From JAPEKQ01 sp964597945 (GTDB lineage: Bacteria > Joyebacterota > Joyebacteria > Joyebacterales > Joyebacteraceae), in assembly GCA_964597945.1 (NCBI GenBank), contig CAZRAD010000006.1:1-41168 (forward strand): a DNA stretch of 41,168 bases, written 5' to 3'. Positions 1 through 6,952 of this stretch are shown here, one piece after another. Made by a program: the position numbers and the translations under genes. Below the pieces are notes generated by a model. The model did not search any database. It was not told where the DNA came from and saw only the letters and a program-made list of their open reading frames with translations. Position 1 is the first letter of the stretch. Each line of letters begins with the position of its first letter.

Positions 1-1120
1 CACCGAGGCCCTTGTGATACCAGGCGGCACCCGACTGCGGCTGCTTCTCGTACTCGATGCTCCGCGCCACCTGGGTCTCGACCTGTGCGGTACTCTCAGC
101 GGAGAACCGACCGACGAAGACATCGGGGTAGTTGTCGGAGCCCGCCAGGAGCGAGTAGCTCGGATCGGACGAGCCGCCGCCACCCGACAGCGTCGGGAGC
201 TGCGCAGCGTCGCCAACAAGCAGGACGTACGCGAGGTCGTGCGTGTTGTAGTAGTTCTGGATGTAGCTCTTGATCGCGCTGGCCGAACCGCCCGCGGTCG
301 CGACGCTGACCATCTCACACGGAACGCCCATCTGCAGCTTCCAGTCGACGAAAGGCTGCATGGCAGTCATGTAGCTGCCGTAGGCGATAACGAGCATGCC
401 ACCGGTCTCACCGATCGGTGTGTAGCGGTCCATCCGCGCCTCATCGTAGTTGATGAAGTGGCGCGAGTAGAGGCGCTCGAACTCCGCGACGCGCGCGTGC
501 GTACGACTCGACAGCAGAACGTTGGTCCGTCCCGTCCCGACGCTGCGCGCCTCAACGATCACGCTCGTGTGAACACGGAGCGTCTGCGTTGACGGATTGT
601 ACTGGAACGGGTTGACGACGATCGTCATACCCCGCACGTCACGCATGATGTATGGATCGCGTGCGAACGCGACGTCCGACGGGTACCAAGCATCGTCGCT
701 GTAGAACGAGTCAAAAGTGTGTGCCACGGTTGCCGGGTCGATGGTGCGAAGGATCGTGCCCTTCGAAGGAGCGACCGGCACGTTCTCGAAGTCGACGTAC
801 GTCGTCCCGAGTACGCGAACATCCATCGCTGCGGCGTCTGGAATGATGATGCTGCGCGCGATGAGAGGAAGCTCCGGAAGACCGCGCTCCGAGGAGTGCG
901 GCTCGCCATCAAGCGAGACCGTGTAGTACGTCTCTCCTTCGATGACGACCGGGCTCTTTTCGAAACTGCCCAGTTCGTACTCGATGACGGTTCTGGAGTC
1001 GCTCGACTCCATGACCGTGGCCGTGACGGCCTCGGCGCCGCTCAGCGTCACGACCTCGGCCGCCGACGCGGACAGCGTCAGCACCAGGATCGAAACAAGC
1101 GCCAGGGTCGTTCTTGTCAC
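1..1120 (-). CDS. Gingipain-like C25 cysteine peptidase, N-terminal part (cut by window edge)
   Basis: Secreted cysteine peptidase of the C25 (gingipain) family; only about 373 N-terminal residues lie in the window. A GTG start at 1120 is chosen because GGGAGGTG lies 5-6 bases upstream and a clean signal peptide follows (TRTTLALVSILVLTLSASA). Next comes a C25 propeptide region (IARSIIIPDAAAMDVRVL, RDPYIMRDVRGMTIVVNP). The start of the catalytic domain follows (MQPFVDWKLQMGVPCEMVSV, YVLLVGDAAQLPTLSGGGGS). The catalytic His and Cys would lie beyond position 1, so activity cannot be judged. It aligns almost block by block with the complete paralogue at 6953-11674. Family and export are seen directly; the substrate is unknown. 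Confidence 0.9.
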   Translation of the reverse strand, partial: MTRTTLALVSILVLTLSASAAEVVTLSGAEAVTATVMESSDSRTVIEYELGSFEKSPVVIEGETYYTVSLDGEPHSSERGLPELPLIARSIIIPDAAAMDVRVLGTTYVDFENVPVAPSKGTILRTIDPATVAHTFDSFYSDDAWYPSDVAFARDPYIMRDVRGMTIVVNPFQYNPSTQTLRVHTSVIVEARSVGTGRTNVLLSSRTHARVAEFERLYSRHFINYDEARMDRYTPIGETGGMLVIAYGSYMTAMQPFVDWKLQMGVPCEMVSVATAGGSASAIKSYIQNYYNTHDLAYVLLVGDAAQLPTLSGGGGSSDPSYSLLAGSDNYPDVFVGRFSAESTAQVETQVARSIEYEKQPQSGAAWYHKGLG

Positions 1121-1283
1121 AACACACCTCCCAGCTCGAGGTGAAGCGTCGTTCCCCTACATGACGGAACCGGAGTACAAGAATCCGTCGCGGGGGCTCT
1201 GTCTTCCCGATTCAGGCGAATATATGTCAACCCACCGTAACCTTCAACCGGCCACGGGGCTAACGAGTGGAATCGATGCATAT

Positions 1284-1311
1284 ATTATACCACACTTTTT
1301 GAGTTTGTCAT
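1284..1311 (-). promoter_or_regulatory. Sigma-70-type promoter of the truncated C25 peptidase
   Basis: On the minus strand, -35 ATGACA (1311-1306) and -10 TATAAT (1289-1284) are separated by 16 bases. The predicted start leaves a leader of about 155 nt before the GTG at 1120. The block ATGACAAACT at the -35 also occurs in the promoter of the other C25 gene (11795-11823). Confidence 0.7.
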
Positions 1312-1429
1312 TGATATTTCTTCGCACAACAGCTCCATTCGGACACCTTGCCCATCTCGTACCGCTGGACTCCACATTCTTCTGATGCGCCGATCCACAC
1401 CCCGGAGCACGCCTGACCGAGAAAACGAT

Positions 1430-1463
1430 GACGGGGGCGCCCCGATCAAGGGACACCCCCGCC
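1430..1463 (-). terminator. Intrinsic terminator of the ORP-like cluster
   Basis: On the minus strand a 14-bp stem (GGCGGGGGTGTCCC with GGGGCGCCCCCGTC, two G-T wobbles, six-base loop) is followed by ATCGTTTTCTC. It lies about 90 bases after the stop of the last cluster gene at 1553. Confidence 0.75.
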
Positions 1464-1552
1464 TCCTGCATCGCTCTGTGGCGCCGTCAACTCCTGCATG
1501 CCCGCAATTGGAGCTCGCGGCACACGTCGGAATCAAGGCCTCGCAACACCGC

Positions 1553-1978
1553 TCAGTGGTCGCAGAGATTCGAACCTGTCTGGAGACGGCCATCCAGAAA
1601 CGCCTTCACGATGGACATCGCCGGCGCTTCGGCAGCACCGACCTGCACATCAACGCCCTGCTGCGCGAAGAGCTGCTGCGCATGCCGTCCCATGCCACCT
1701 GCTATGACGAGATCCGCGCCGTGGGACGCGAGCCATGCCGGGAGCACGCCGGGCTCGTGTGCCGGAGGCGTCTCTCTGGTCACACGCGTGATCGACCGCT
1801 CAGTGCGATCGACGTCGAACAGCATGAACTCAAGACAGTGTCCGAAGTGAGCCGTCAGCTTCTCGTCCCGTGTCGGGATCGCGATCCTCATGGATCCGTT
1901 CCCGTTCCCGCCTCCGATTCCGTTCCCATTCCCGCTACCGCTCGCGTCGGCGTTGCCGATCGGCTTCTCGCTGCTCAT
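1553..1978 (-). CDS. NifX/NifB-type (orange-protein-like) iron-molybdenum cofactor-binding family protein with Gly-Asn linker
   Basis: A 141-residue protein. Residues 30 onward form a Nitro_FeMo-Co (PF02579-type) domain: MRIAIPTRDEKL, then HFGHCLEFMLFDVD, then a conserved GGMG segment. The family binds metal-sulfur cofactors or precursors (NifX, NafY, orange protein). The first 29 residues are a low-complexity tail rich in Gly, Asn and Ser, encoded by degenerate hexamer repeats near 1895-1940. The 1978 start is supported by GGGGAGG just upstream and a 4-base overlap with the preceding ATPase gene. An internal ATG at 1891 matches the usual family start but lacks a good ribosome site. It is the last gene of the cluster. 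A nitrogenase role is unlikely, since no nif structural genes are present. Confidence 0.85.
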   Translation of the reverse strand: MSSEKPIGNADASGSGNGNGIGGGNGNGSMRIAIPTRDEKLTAHFGHCLEFMLFDVDRTERSITRVTRETPPAHEPGVLPAWLASHGADLVIAGGMGRHAQQLFAQQGVDVQVGAAEAPAMSIVKAFLDGRLQTGSNLCDH

Positions 1979-2916
1979 GTTACCTCCCCAGGGACTTTGG
2001 CTTGACGATCATGACCTGCTCCGAGCAGGTTCCAGGCGGCCTCCGCGATGTCGCGCATCGCCTGAGCCGCTGCTCCATCTCTGTATTCCACGACGGGCAC
2101 ACCCGCTACCTGCGCCCGTGTCACATCCGGGTCGTACGGAATCGACGACATCAACTCAACGCCGCGTTTCCCGCACATCGTCCTGATCTCGTCGGCACCC
2201 TCCGGATGCACGTCCCAGCGATTGACGATAACGGCCGCCGGAACGGACAGCTTGTCCGCAAGGTCGAGAACGCGGCCGAGGTCGTGTACACCGCTCATGC
2301 TCGGTTCCGTGACGACGAGCAGCTGGTCAGCGCCGGTGATGGAAGCGATCACAGGGCAGCCGATGCCGGGAGAACCATCGACGAGCACGACGTTCACATC
2401 GTGCTCCTTCGCCACGCGCCTTGCCTCGCGTCGGACGAGCGTGACCAGTTTGCCGGAGTTCTCCTCGGCGGGACCGAGCCGCGCGTGGACGAGCGGGCCG
2501 TGTCGCGTGTCCGAAACGTACCAGTGTCCATTTTCCGACGGGACGAGTGAGATGGCTCCGTCCGGACAGATCTCGTAGCAAAGACCACAGCCCTCGCACG
2601 CAAACTCATCGATTCGGGCGGGTCCATCACCCTCGGGACCTGCTTCGATCGCGTCAAAGCGGCAGAGATCGAGACAGCGGCCGCACCGCGTGCACGCCGC
2701 CGTGTCGAGCTTCGCCGTCGAGCCGCCGGAGAACCCGTGCTCCTCCCGGACCTCGGGCGCCAGCACGAGATAGAGATCGGCCGCGTCCACATCGCAGTCG
2801 CAGACCACCTTCGAACGCCAGAGCGCAGCCATTGACGCGACAAGGCTGGTCTTGCCCGTGCCGCCCTTCCCGCTCACGACAACGAGTTCCCGCACGGCTT
2901 CATTCGTCCTGCTCAT
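1975..2916 (-). CDS. MinD/ParA-type ATPase with inserted 2x[4Fe-4S] ferredoxin domain
   Basis: A 313-residue cytosolic P-loop ATPase of the MinD superfamily with a ferredoxin insert (COG1149-like). The deviant Walker A is SGKGGTGKTS near residue 15. Two cluster motifs follow at about residues 75-125: CTRCGRCLDLCRFDAI and CEGCGLCYEICPDGAI. A second ATPase segment (VLVDGSPGIGCPVIASITGA, VVTEPSMSGVHDL) completes the fold. Relatives in Desulfovibrio belong to the orange-protein complex and are thought to build or insert metal-sulfur clusters. It overlaps both neighbours by 4 bases, so translation is coupled. It is paralogous to the next ATPase (2913-3809), and the pair may act as a heterodimer (inference). 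Confidence 0.92.
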   Translation of the reverse strand: MSRTNEAVRELVVVSGKGGTGKTSLVASMAALWRSKVVCDCDVDAADLYLVLAPEVREEHGFSGGSTAKLDTAACTRCGRCLDLCRFDAIEAGPEGDGPARIDEFACEGCGLCYEICPDGAISLVPSENGHWYVSDTRHGPLVHARLGPAEENSGKLVTLVRREARRVAKEHDVNVVLVDGSPGIGCPVIASITGADQLLVVTEPSMSGVHDLGRVLDLADKLSVPAAVIVNRWDVHPEGADEIRTMCGKRGVELMSSIPYDPDVTRAQVAGVPVVEYRDGAAAQAMRDIAEAAWNLLGAGHDRQAKVPGEVT

Positions 2917-3809
2917 GCCGCCACCCTCTCCCGTATGAGTTCCACGAGTGGCGCGAGCCGCGCCGCATAGCCGTCCACAGCCAGAACCGGAGCCTCACCC
3001 CGGGCCGAACACGTCGCCACCGCCCGGTCCTCGGGGATCCCCACCAGCACAGACAGTCCTTCGCGGTCACACAACCTCTCGGCCGCGGCGTCACCCTCCT
3101 CCGTCATTCCGGTGCGGTTCACGACGACGACGGCCTCGCCCGCGACAGCGCGCACGACGCCGATAGCCTGCTCGAGATCGCTCAGCCCGAACGGCGTCGG
3201 CTCGGTCACGAGCACGACGAGGTCAGCGCCGCGGACCGTCTCGACGACAGGACAGGATGCTCCCGGGGGCGCGTCGAAGATGACGACGCCCCTCTCCGGC
3301 AGATGACGTCTCAGCGCTCTGATGATCGGCGTTGCGTGTGCCTCGCCGACATCGAGACATCCCTCCAGAAACTCGACATCAACTGCGCCGGGCCCCGTCG
3401 ACGAGTGCGCTGTCGCGCCTCGATGAATCTCGCCGAGCTTACGCGGCTCCTCCGTGATGGCCCCCTCAGGACACAGGAGCGCGCAGGCGCCGCACGCGTG
3501 GCAGAGCTCCGGGAAGACGAGTATCTTCTCGGGCAGATGAGCCAGTGCATTGAAGCGACAGACATCGCAGCATCTGCCGCAGTTCGTACACCGGTCCGTG
3601 TCGATGATCGGCGTCGTGACGAACACACCGCTCGTCTCACTGATCTCGGGCTGCAGGAAGAACCGACCGTTCGGCTCCTCGACATCGCAGTCGAGATAGC
3701 TGGTCTGGATGCCGTCCTGAGCGAGGAGAACGGCAAGACCTGTGGCGATCGTGGTCTTGCCCGTCCCCCCTTTGCCGCTCGCGACAGCCACGCGCAGTGG
3801 TGAGTCCAT
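2913..3809 (-). CDS. MinD/ParA-type ATPase with inserted 2x[4Fe-4S] ferredoxin domain (second copy)
   Basis: A 298-residue paralogue of the preceding entry with the same layout. Walker A is SGKGGTGKTT near residue 12. Two [4Fe-4S] motifs, CTNCGRCCDVCRFNAL and CHACGACALLCPEGAI, are followed by IFDAPPGASCPVVETVRGAD and VLVTEPTPFGLSDLEQA. The cysteine spacing CxxCxxCxxxC is intact in all four half-motifs. The gene starts 5 bases after the DUF5320-type gene and overlaps the next ATPase by 4 bases. The ribosome site (GAAGGAAG about 10 bases upstream) is only fair, consistent with coupling to the upstream gene. Two adjacent copies of this ATPase are the hallmark of ORP-type operons. Confidence 0.92.
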   Translation of the reverse strand: MDSPLRVAVASGKGGTGKTTIATGLAVLLAQDGIQTSYLDCDVEEPNGRFFLQPEISETSGVFVTTPIIDTDRCTNCGRCCDVCRFNALAHLPEKILVFPELCHACGACALLCPEGAITEEPRKLGEIHRGATAHSSTGPGAVDVEFLEGCLDVGEAHATPIIRALRRHLPERGVVIFDAPPGASCPVVETVRGADLVVLVTEPTPFGLSDLEQAIGVVRAVAGEAVVVVNRTGMTEEGDAAAERLCDREGLSVLVGIPEDRAVATCSARGEAPVLAVDGYAARLAPLVELIRERVAA

Positions 3810-3814
3810 CGCGT

Positions 3815-4234
3815 CTAGTCTTCCTTCTGCATGTCGTTGAGGCGTCTCTGTACGTCCTTGAGCGCCTCCTCGAGATACTCCGCCTGCGCCTGGAGTGCTT
3901 CGGCCTCCTCAGCGGGAGTCAGCGGCCGAGCATTGACGGGAGCAACCGGACGGCCCTCGGGGTACTCGCCGGCGGGAACACGGCCGTATGCGTCCCAACC
4001 CGGTCCCCCGCCTCCGTATCCGTAGCCTCCGTATCCGTAGGCGCCGTACCCGTAGCCGCCCCTTCCGTGTCGCATCCCGCGGCCGTATCCGGCCCGCGCA
4101 CGCCCGCCGCCACCTCCGCCGCGACCGACACCCGGCCGGACGTAGCCCGGGGCATCAAACCCTGCGCAGTATCCCATTCCTCGACCACTCATCGGACCCG
4201 CACCATCCGGGCCTCTTCTATCTCCTCTCGGCAT
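3815..4234 (-). CDS. DUF5320-type Gly/Tyr-rich protein with C-terminal coiled coil
   Basis: A 139-residue protein. The N-terminus MPRGDRRGPDGAGPMSGRG is the signature of the DUF5320 family, small proteins that commonly sit in clusters with NifX-type proteins and ferredoxin ATPases in anaerobes. Residues about 35-85 are low complexity, with Gly-Arg runs and then Tyr-Gly repeats. The C-terminal 40 residues (PAEEAEALQAQAEYLEEALK and on) are a charged helix likely to coil. GGAGG lies 8 bases before the ATG. The function is unknown; a scaffold or assembly role is only inference. Confidence 0.85.
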   Translation of the reverse strand: MPRGDRRGPDGAGPMSGRGMGYCAGFDAPGYVRPGVGRGGGGGGRARAGYGRGMRHGRGGYGYGAYGYGGYGYGGGGPGWDAYGRVPAGEYPEGRPVAPVNARPLTPAEEAEALQAQAEYLEEALKDVQRRLNDMQKED

Positions 4235-4251
4235 TCCCTCTACCTCCTGGT

Positions 4252-4270
4252 TGTCGCTCTCGGAGCGACA
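4252..4270 (-). promoter_or_regulatory. Intra-operon hairpin before the DUF5320-type gene
   Basis: A perfect 8-bp stem (TGTCGCTC / GAGCGACA, three-base loop) lies in the 125-base gap between the second NifX-type gene and the DUF5320-type gene. It ends 17 bases before the ATG, just upstream of the ribosome site. There is no U-tract, so an mRNA stability or processing element is more likely than a terminator. Confidence 0.4.
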
Positions 4271-4359
4271 TGTGCGTTCAATACGTCCTTAGCTCCCTGT
4301 GCTCTGTGTTCCGTCTCCCGTGCGCCACGTTCCGTGTTCCGGGCGACGCACGCCTCGTG

Positions 4360-4671
4360 TCAGTCCTCAAGTCCGAGCGCGCTCCGAACCGTCCCGCTTG
4401 CTCCGGTGACGATCTCGATGCCCGCTCCCTCGAGGCCACGTGTTGCCTTCGGCCCACACTGCCCGGTCACGACCCGGTTGATGCCGGCCCCCACCACTCG
4501 CGATGCCATCTGTACACCAGCGCCCGAAGGCGCATTGACACTCGCGCTGTTGTCGATGCTTCCGAACTCGCCGCTCTCCGTGTCGTACACAACGAACCAC
4601 GCGCACCGGCCGCATCTGGGATCAACCTGGCTGTCCGGAGTCGACCCTTGTGCTGAAACCGCTATCCTCAT
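4360..4671 (-). CDS. NifX/NifB-type (orange-protein-like) cofactor-binding protein
   Basis: A 103-residue single-domain member of the Nitro_FeMo-Co family. It opens with MRIAVSAQGSTPDSQVDPRC and GRCAWFVVYDTESGEF and closes with VTGQCGPKATRGLEGAGIEI. The family is built like an RNase H fold and binds Mo/Fe/Cu-sulfur units. The usual 'DPRFGRC' is here DPRCGRC, giving an extra cysteine. The start overlaps the stop of the upstream gene by 4 bases. Of the three such domains in the cluster, this one is closest in size and form to stand-alone orange protein. Confidence 0.88.
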   Translation of the reverse strand: MRIAVSAQGSTPDSQVDPRCGRCAWFVVYDTESGEFGSIDNSASVNAPSGAGVQMASRVVGAGINRVVTGQCGPKATRGLEGAGIEIVTGASGTVRSALGLED

Positions 4672-5141
4672 TGTCCACCTCCTCTGCCGCGTCCCCGACC
4701 GGCTCCACTCCGCCGCCCGCGACCCGAGCCACTCCGATGTCCGTCATCCGACCCATCTCCGCGACCACGACCGCGTCCGTCGTTCAGTCCGGGACCGCGA
4801 CGACGACGCCCGCACCCGGCCATCACGAAACGGTCGTGGGTGAGTTCTCCACTCGCCAGCGCCTCAAGCACGTCCTGCCACTCCCCGGCAACCCACGGAA
4901 GCACGCGCACGCCGCTCTGCTCCAGATGCGCTGCGAATCGCCGCGAGACCGCTCCGCACACGAGAACATCCAGTTCCAGTCCGGCTATCCGCTTCGCCAT
5001 CCGGCCGTAACCCTCATTCCCCAGCGACACTCGCAGATCCGTCTTCCAGACCGATCCGTCGCACTCGGCGACCAGCAGTTCGGTCGCCGTGTCAGCCACT
5101 GGCGAGATCCTCGTGTTCCAGACCGTCAGTCCCACTCGCAT
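4668..5141 (-). CDS. NifB/NifX-like domain protein with Arg-Gly-Asp-rich tail
   Basis: The first gene of the ORP-like cluster, about 157 residues. The first 110 residues are a divergent Nitro_FeMo-Co-like domain: MRVGLTVWNTRISPVADTAT, then a LDVLVCGAVSRRFA segment. The last 45 residues are low complexity (Gly, Arg, Asp, Ser), a tail likely to be disordered. The ATG at 5141 is preferred over a TTG at 5147 because GGAGG lies 6 bases before it; a start at 5147 would overlap the ribosome site. A sigma-54 promoter ends 24 bases upstream. Confidence 0.85.
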   Translation of the reverse strand: MRVGLTVWNTRISPVADTATELLVAECDGSVWKTDLRVSLGNEGYGRMAKRIAGLELDVLVCGAVSRRFAAHLEQSGVRVLPWVAGEWQDVLEALASGELTHDRFVMAGCGRRRRGPGLNDGRGRGRGDGSDDGHRSGSGRGRRSGAGRGRGRGGGQ

Positions 5142-5164
5142 AAACAACCTCCAGGTCCTGAAAC

Positions 5165-5180
5165 AGCACAGAACATGCCA
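5165..5180 (-). promoter_or_regulatory. Sigma-54 (-24/-12) promoter of the ORP-like cluster
   Basis: On the minus strand the sequence TGGCATGTTCTGTGCT fits the sigma-54 consensus TGGCACG-N4-TTGCW. The invariant GG and GC are present and correctly spaced. Transcription would begin near 5154, leaving a leader of about 13 nt that just includes the GGAGG ribosome site. The neighbouring gene upstream encodes a sigma-54 activator, which supports the call. Confidence 0.82.
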
Positions 5181-5181
5181 G

Positions 5182-5205
5182 AATCCCGAGCTGTCACTCG
5201 GGATT
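5182..5205 (-). terminator. Perfect 9-bp hairpin between activator gene and sigma-54 promoter
   Basis: AATCCCGAG and CTCGGGATT form a perfect stem with a six-base loop. It lies 140 bases after the activator stop and ends one base before the -24 element. The U-tract is weak (ATTCTGG), so it could terminate the activator transcript or shield the promoter from read-through. Confidence 0.5.
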
Positions 5206-5280
5206 CCTTAACACGATGACTGACAAGTGTTTATAGGGTTTGCAGAGAGGTACTGGTGAGATGTGTGAACAGCAGCATGT

Positions 5281-5325
5281 TGCAGTGCTGCATCATCTGA
5301 AGGGCGCCATGCTGCACTACTGCAT
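5281..5325. promoter_or_regulatory. Two phased dyad repeats, likely upstream activator sites for the sigma-54 regulator
   Basis: TGCAGTGCTGCAT (5281-5293) and TGCACTACTGCAT (5313-5325) match at 11 of 13 positions and are each nearly palindromic. Their starts are 32 bases apart, about three helical turns. They lie roughly 130-165 bases upstream of the predicted sigma-54 start site, the usual place for enhancer sites, and directly after the activator's stop codon. A related half-site, AGCAGCATG, lies at about 5271-5279. Confidence 0.65.
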
Positions 5326-5344
5326 CGGCCTTCTGAAGATGCTC

Positions 5345-6760
5345 TCAGCCGGCGTCACCGCTCCGGGGTGCCTCGATGCCCAGTCGCTTCAGGCGGCGCC
5401 ACAGGGTCGTTCGGTGGATGCCGAGTTCGCCCGCCGCTCCCCGCCGGTCCCAGCCGTGGCGCTCCATCACCGAGAACAGAAAGTCACGCTCGAGTTCCTC
5501 GAGCGTCGGGGGCTGGTCTCCTGAGACGCCACCGCCCGGGAGAAGCGCGGCGGGCAGATGACGCGCGCGAATCATGCCCGACCGACACGTGACAAAGGCA
5601 TGCTCTATGATGTTCTCGAGTTCGCGGATGTTGCCCGGGTAGTCGTGCCTCATCAAAAGGTCCATCACCCGCGGGCTGACGCCGGCGACCTCCTTTCCAC
5701 GAAGCCGGTTGAACTTCTCGATGAAGTGACCGATCAGGAGCGGGATGTCCTCGCGGCGCTCTCGGAGTGGCGGCAGCTCGAGCGTGACGACGTTGATCCG
5801 GTAGAAGAGGTCTCTCCTGAAGTCACCCGACTCAACCATTGCATCGAGGTTCCGATTGGTCGCCGCGATCACACGAGCGTCCGATGTCCTCGTCTCCACC
5901 GCCCCGAGTGGCTCGTAGGATCCATCCTGGAGCACCCTGAGCAGGCGGGACTGGAGCGCCTGGGAGACGTCGCCGATCTCGTCGAGGAAGATGGTTCCTC
6001 CACGCGCCAGTTCGAAACGGCCCGGCTTGTCGCGGGTCGCGTCGGTGAACGCGCCCGCAAGATGCCCGAAAAGCTCGGATTCCAGGAGCGTGTCCGGGAG
6101 CGCGCCGCAGTTGACCACAACCAGCGGACCCTCGGCCCGCGGACTCTGGTCGTGGATCGCCCGCGCCAGGAGCTCCTTCCCTGTTCCACTCTCACCCTCG
6201 ATGAGCACGGTGCTCCCGCTTTCGGCGATGTCCGGGACGAGCGCGAAGATCTCCTGGACAAGGTGGTTCTTGCTGATCATGTCCGCGAAGCGGACTCGTC
6301 CAGCAAGCTCGCGTCGCAGCTCTTCCTCGACACTCAGATCACGGAACGTCTCCACACCACCGATGATGGCTCCGTCCTCACCCAGGAGCAGAGCGCTGGA
6401 TAGACTGATGGGGACGCGGTCTCCCTCGGCGCTCACGATGTACGCATGCCTGTCGACCACCGGCTCCCCGGTCTCCATCGTCTGGCGAAGCGCGCACGCG
6501 GACTCGCAGATGCTGGCGCGGAAGACCTCCCAGCACGGCTTCCCTATCGCCTCGTCCCGAGGTGTCTTCGTGATCCGCTCCGCGGCGCGGTTGAAGCTCA
6601 GAATGCGCCACTCGGAGTCTACGGTGAACACTCCCTCGGCGATGCTGTCGAGAATGGGATCGTACGAGCTCTCGCGGGTGAGACCGGCGGATGTCGGTGT
6701 GGGGTGCCTTCCGGCAGGGCGCTTGACCATGCTGAATCGCTCCTCAGGAGAACGTTGCAT
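5345..6760 (-). CDS. Sigma-54-dependent transcriptional activator: PAS, AAA+, Fis-type HTH
   Basis: A 471-residue bacterial enhancer-binding protein. A PAS sensor spans about residues 35-150. The AAA+ domain (about 165-395) has Walker A GESGTGKE, Walker B GGTIFLDEIGD and an arginine-rich sensor region. A Fis-type HTH closes the protein (GELGIHRTTLWRRLKRLGIE). The sigma-54 contact loop reads GAFTDA instead of GAFTGA (Asp at residue 240). The PAS end carries Cys76, Cys85 and Cys89 (PCWEVFRASICESAC), a possible redox or Fe-S site. The start at 6760 has GGAGG 11 bases upstream; ATG at 6730, with GAGGAG 9 bases upstream, is an alternative. It is probably the regulator of the cluster at 1553-5141, like DVU2106 next to the Desulfovibrio orp operons. 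Confidence 0.93.
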   Translation of the reverse strand: MQRSPEERFSMVKRPAGRHPTPTSAGLTRESSYDPILDSIAEGVFTVDSEWRILSFNRAAERITKTPRDEAIGKPCWEVFRASICESACALRQTMETGEPVVDRHAYIVSAEGDRVPISLSSALLLGEDGAIIGGVETFRDLSVEEELRRELAGRVRFADMISKNHLVQEIFALVPDIAESGSTVLIEGESGTGKELLARAIHDQSPRAEGPLVVVNCGALPDTLLESELFGHLAGAFTDATRDKPGRFELARGGTIFLDEIGDVSQALQSRLLRVLQDGSYEPLGAVETRTSDARVIAATNRNLDAMVESGDFRRDLFYRINVVTLELPPLRERREDIPLLIGHFIEKFNRLRGKEVAGVSPRVMDLLMRHDYPGNIRELENIIEHAFVTCRSGMIRARHLPAALLPGGGVSGDQPPTLEELERDFLFSVMERHGWDRRGAAGELGIHRTTLWRRLKRLGIEAPRSGDAG

Positions 6761-6860
6761 TCATGCAACTACCTCCATCGTAAGCCTGGGAGCCGTCCGG
6801 AGCAAGTCATTATCGCGGGAGGGCGGGCAACAGCGCCTCTGGTGGGCACGCGACAATGGA

Positions 6861-6890
6861 ATCGGGCGGGCGCCGAAGCACCCGCCCGAT
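6861..6890 (-). terminator. GC-rich hairpin, likely terminator of the large C25 peptidase gene
   Basis: ATCGGGCGGG and CCCGCCCGAT form a perfect 10-bp stem with a ten-base loop, about 60 bases beyond the stop at 6953. The following bases, TCCATTG, are only weakly U-rich. Confidence 0.6.
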
Positions 6891-6909
6891 GGTTGTACAG
6901 CATTCTGTC

Positions 6910-6949
6910 GGAGTCGCGGAGCGACTCCCAAGCCGCCGCCTGCGGCGGC
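6910..6949 (-). repeat. Two adjacent perfect hairpins directly after the C25 stop codon
   Basis: Stem 1 is GGAGTCGC / GCGACTCC (6910-6928, three-base loop). Stem 2 is GCCGCCGC / GCGGCGGC (6932-6949, two-base loop) and begins 3 bases after the stop. With the hairpin at 6861-6890 they form three stem-loops in a row, which may protect the 3' end of the long mRNA. Confidence 0.55.
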
Positions 6950-6952
6950 CAA

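Larger units (their letters stand above)
1121..1552. other. Intergenic region between the C25 gene and the ORP-like cluster
   Basis: This 432-base stretch has no convincing gene on either strand. It holds the leader (1121-1280) and promoter (1284-1311) of the C25 gene and the terminator of the cluster (1430-1463). The part at 1240-1330 is visibly more A+T-rich than its surroundings. No tRNA or other RNA gene was recognised. Confidence 0.6.

Noticed and set aside
2547..3803. A 418-codon plus-strand frame
   Set aside because: Antisense to the two MinD-ferredoxin ATPases with intact cluster motifs.
1553..5141. Nitrogen-fixation genes, suggested by NifX/NifB-type domains
   Set aside because: No nifH, D, K, E, N or radical-SAM NifB is present; paired ferredoxin ATPases and DUF5320 point to an ORP-like cluster instead.
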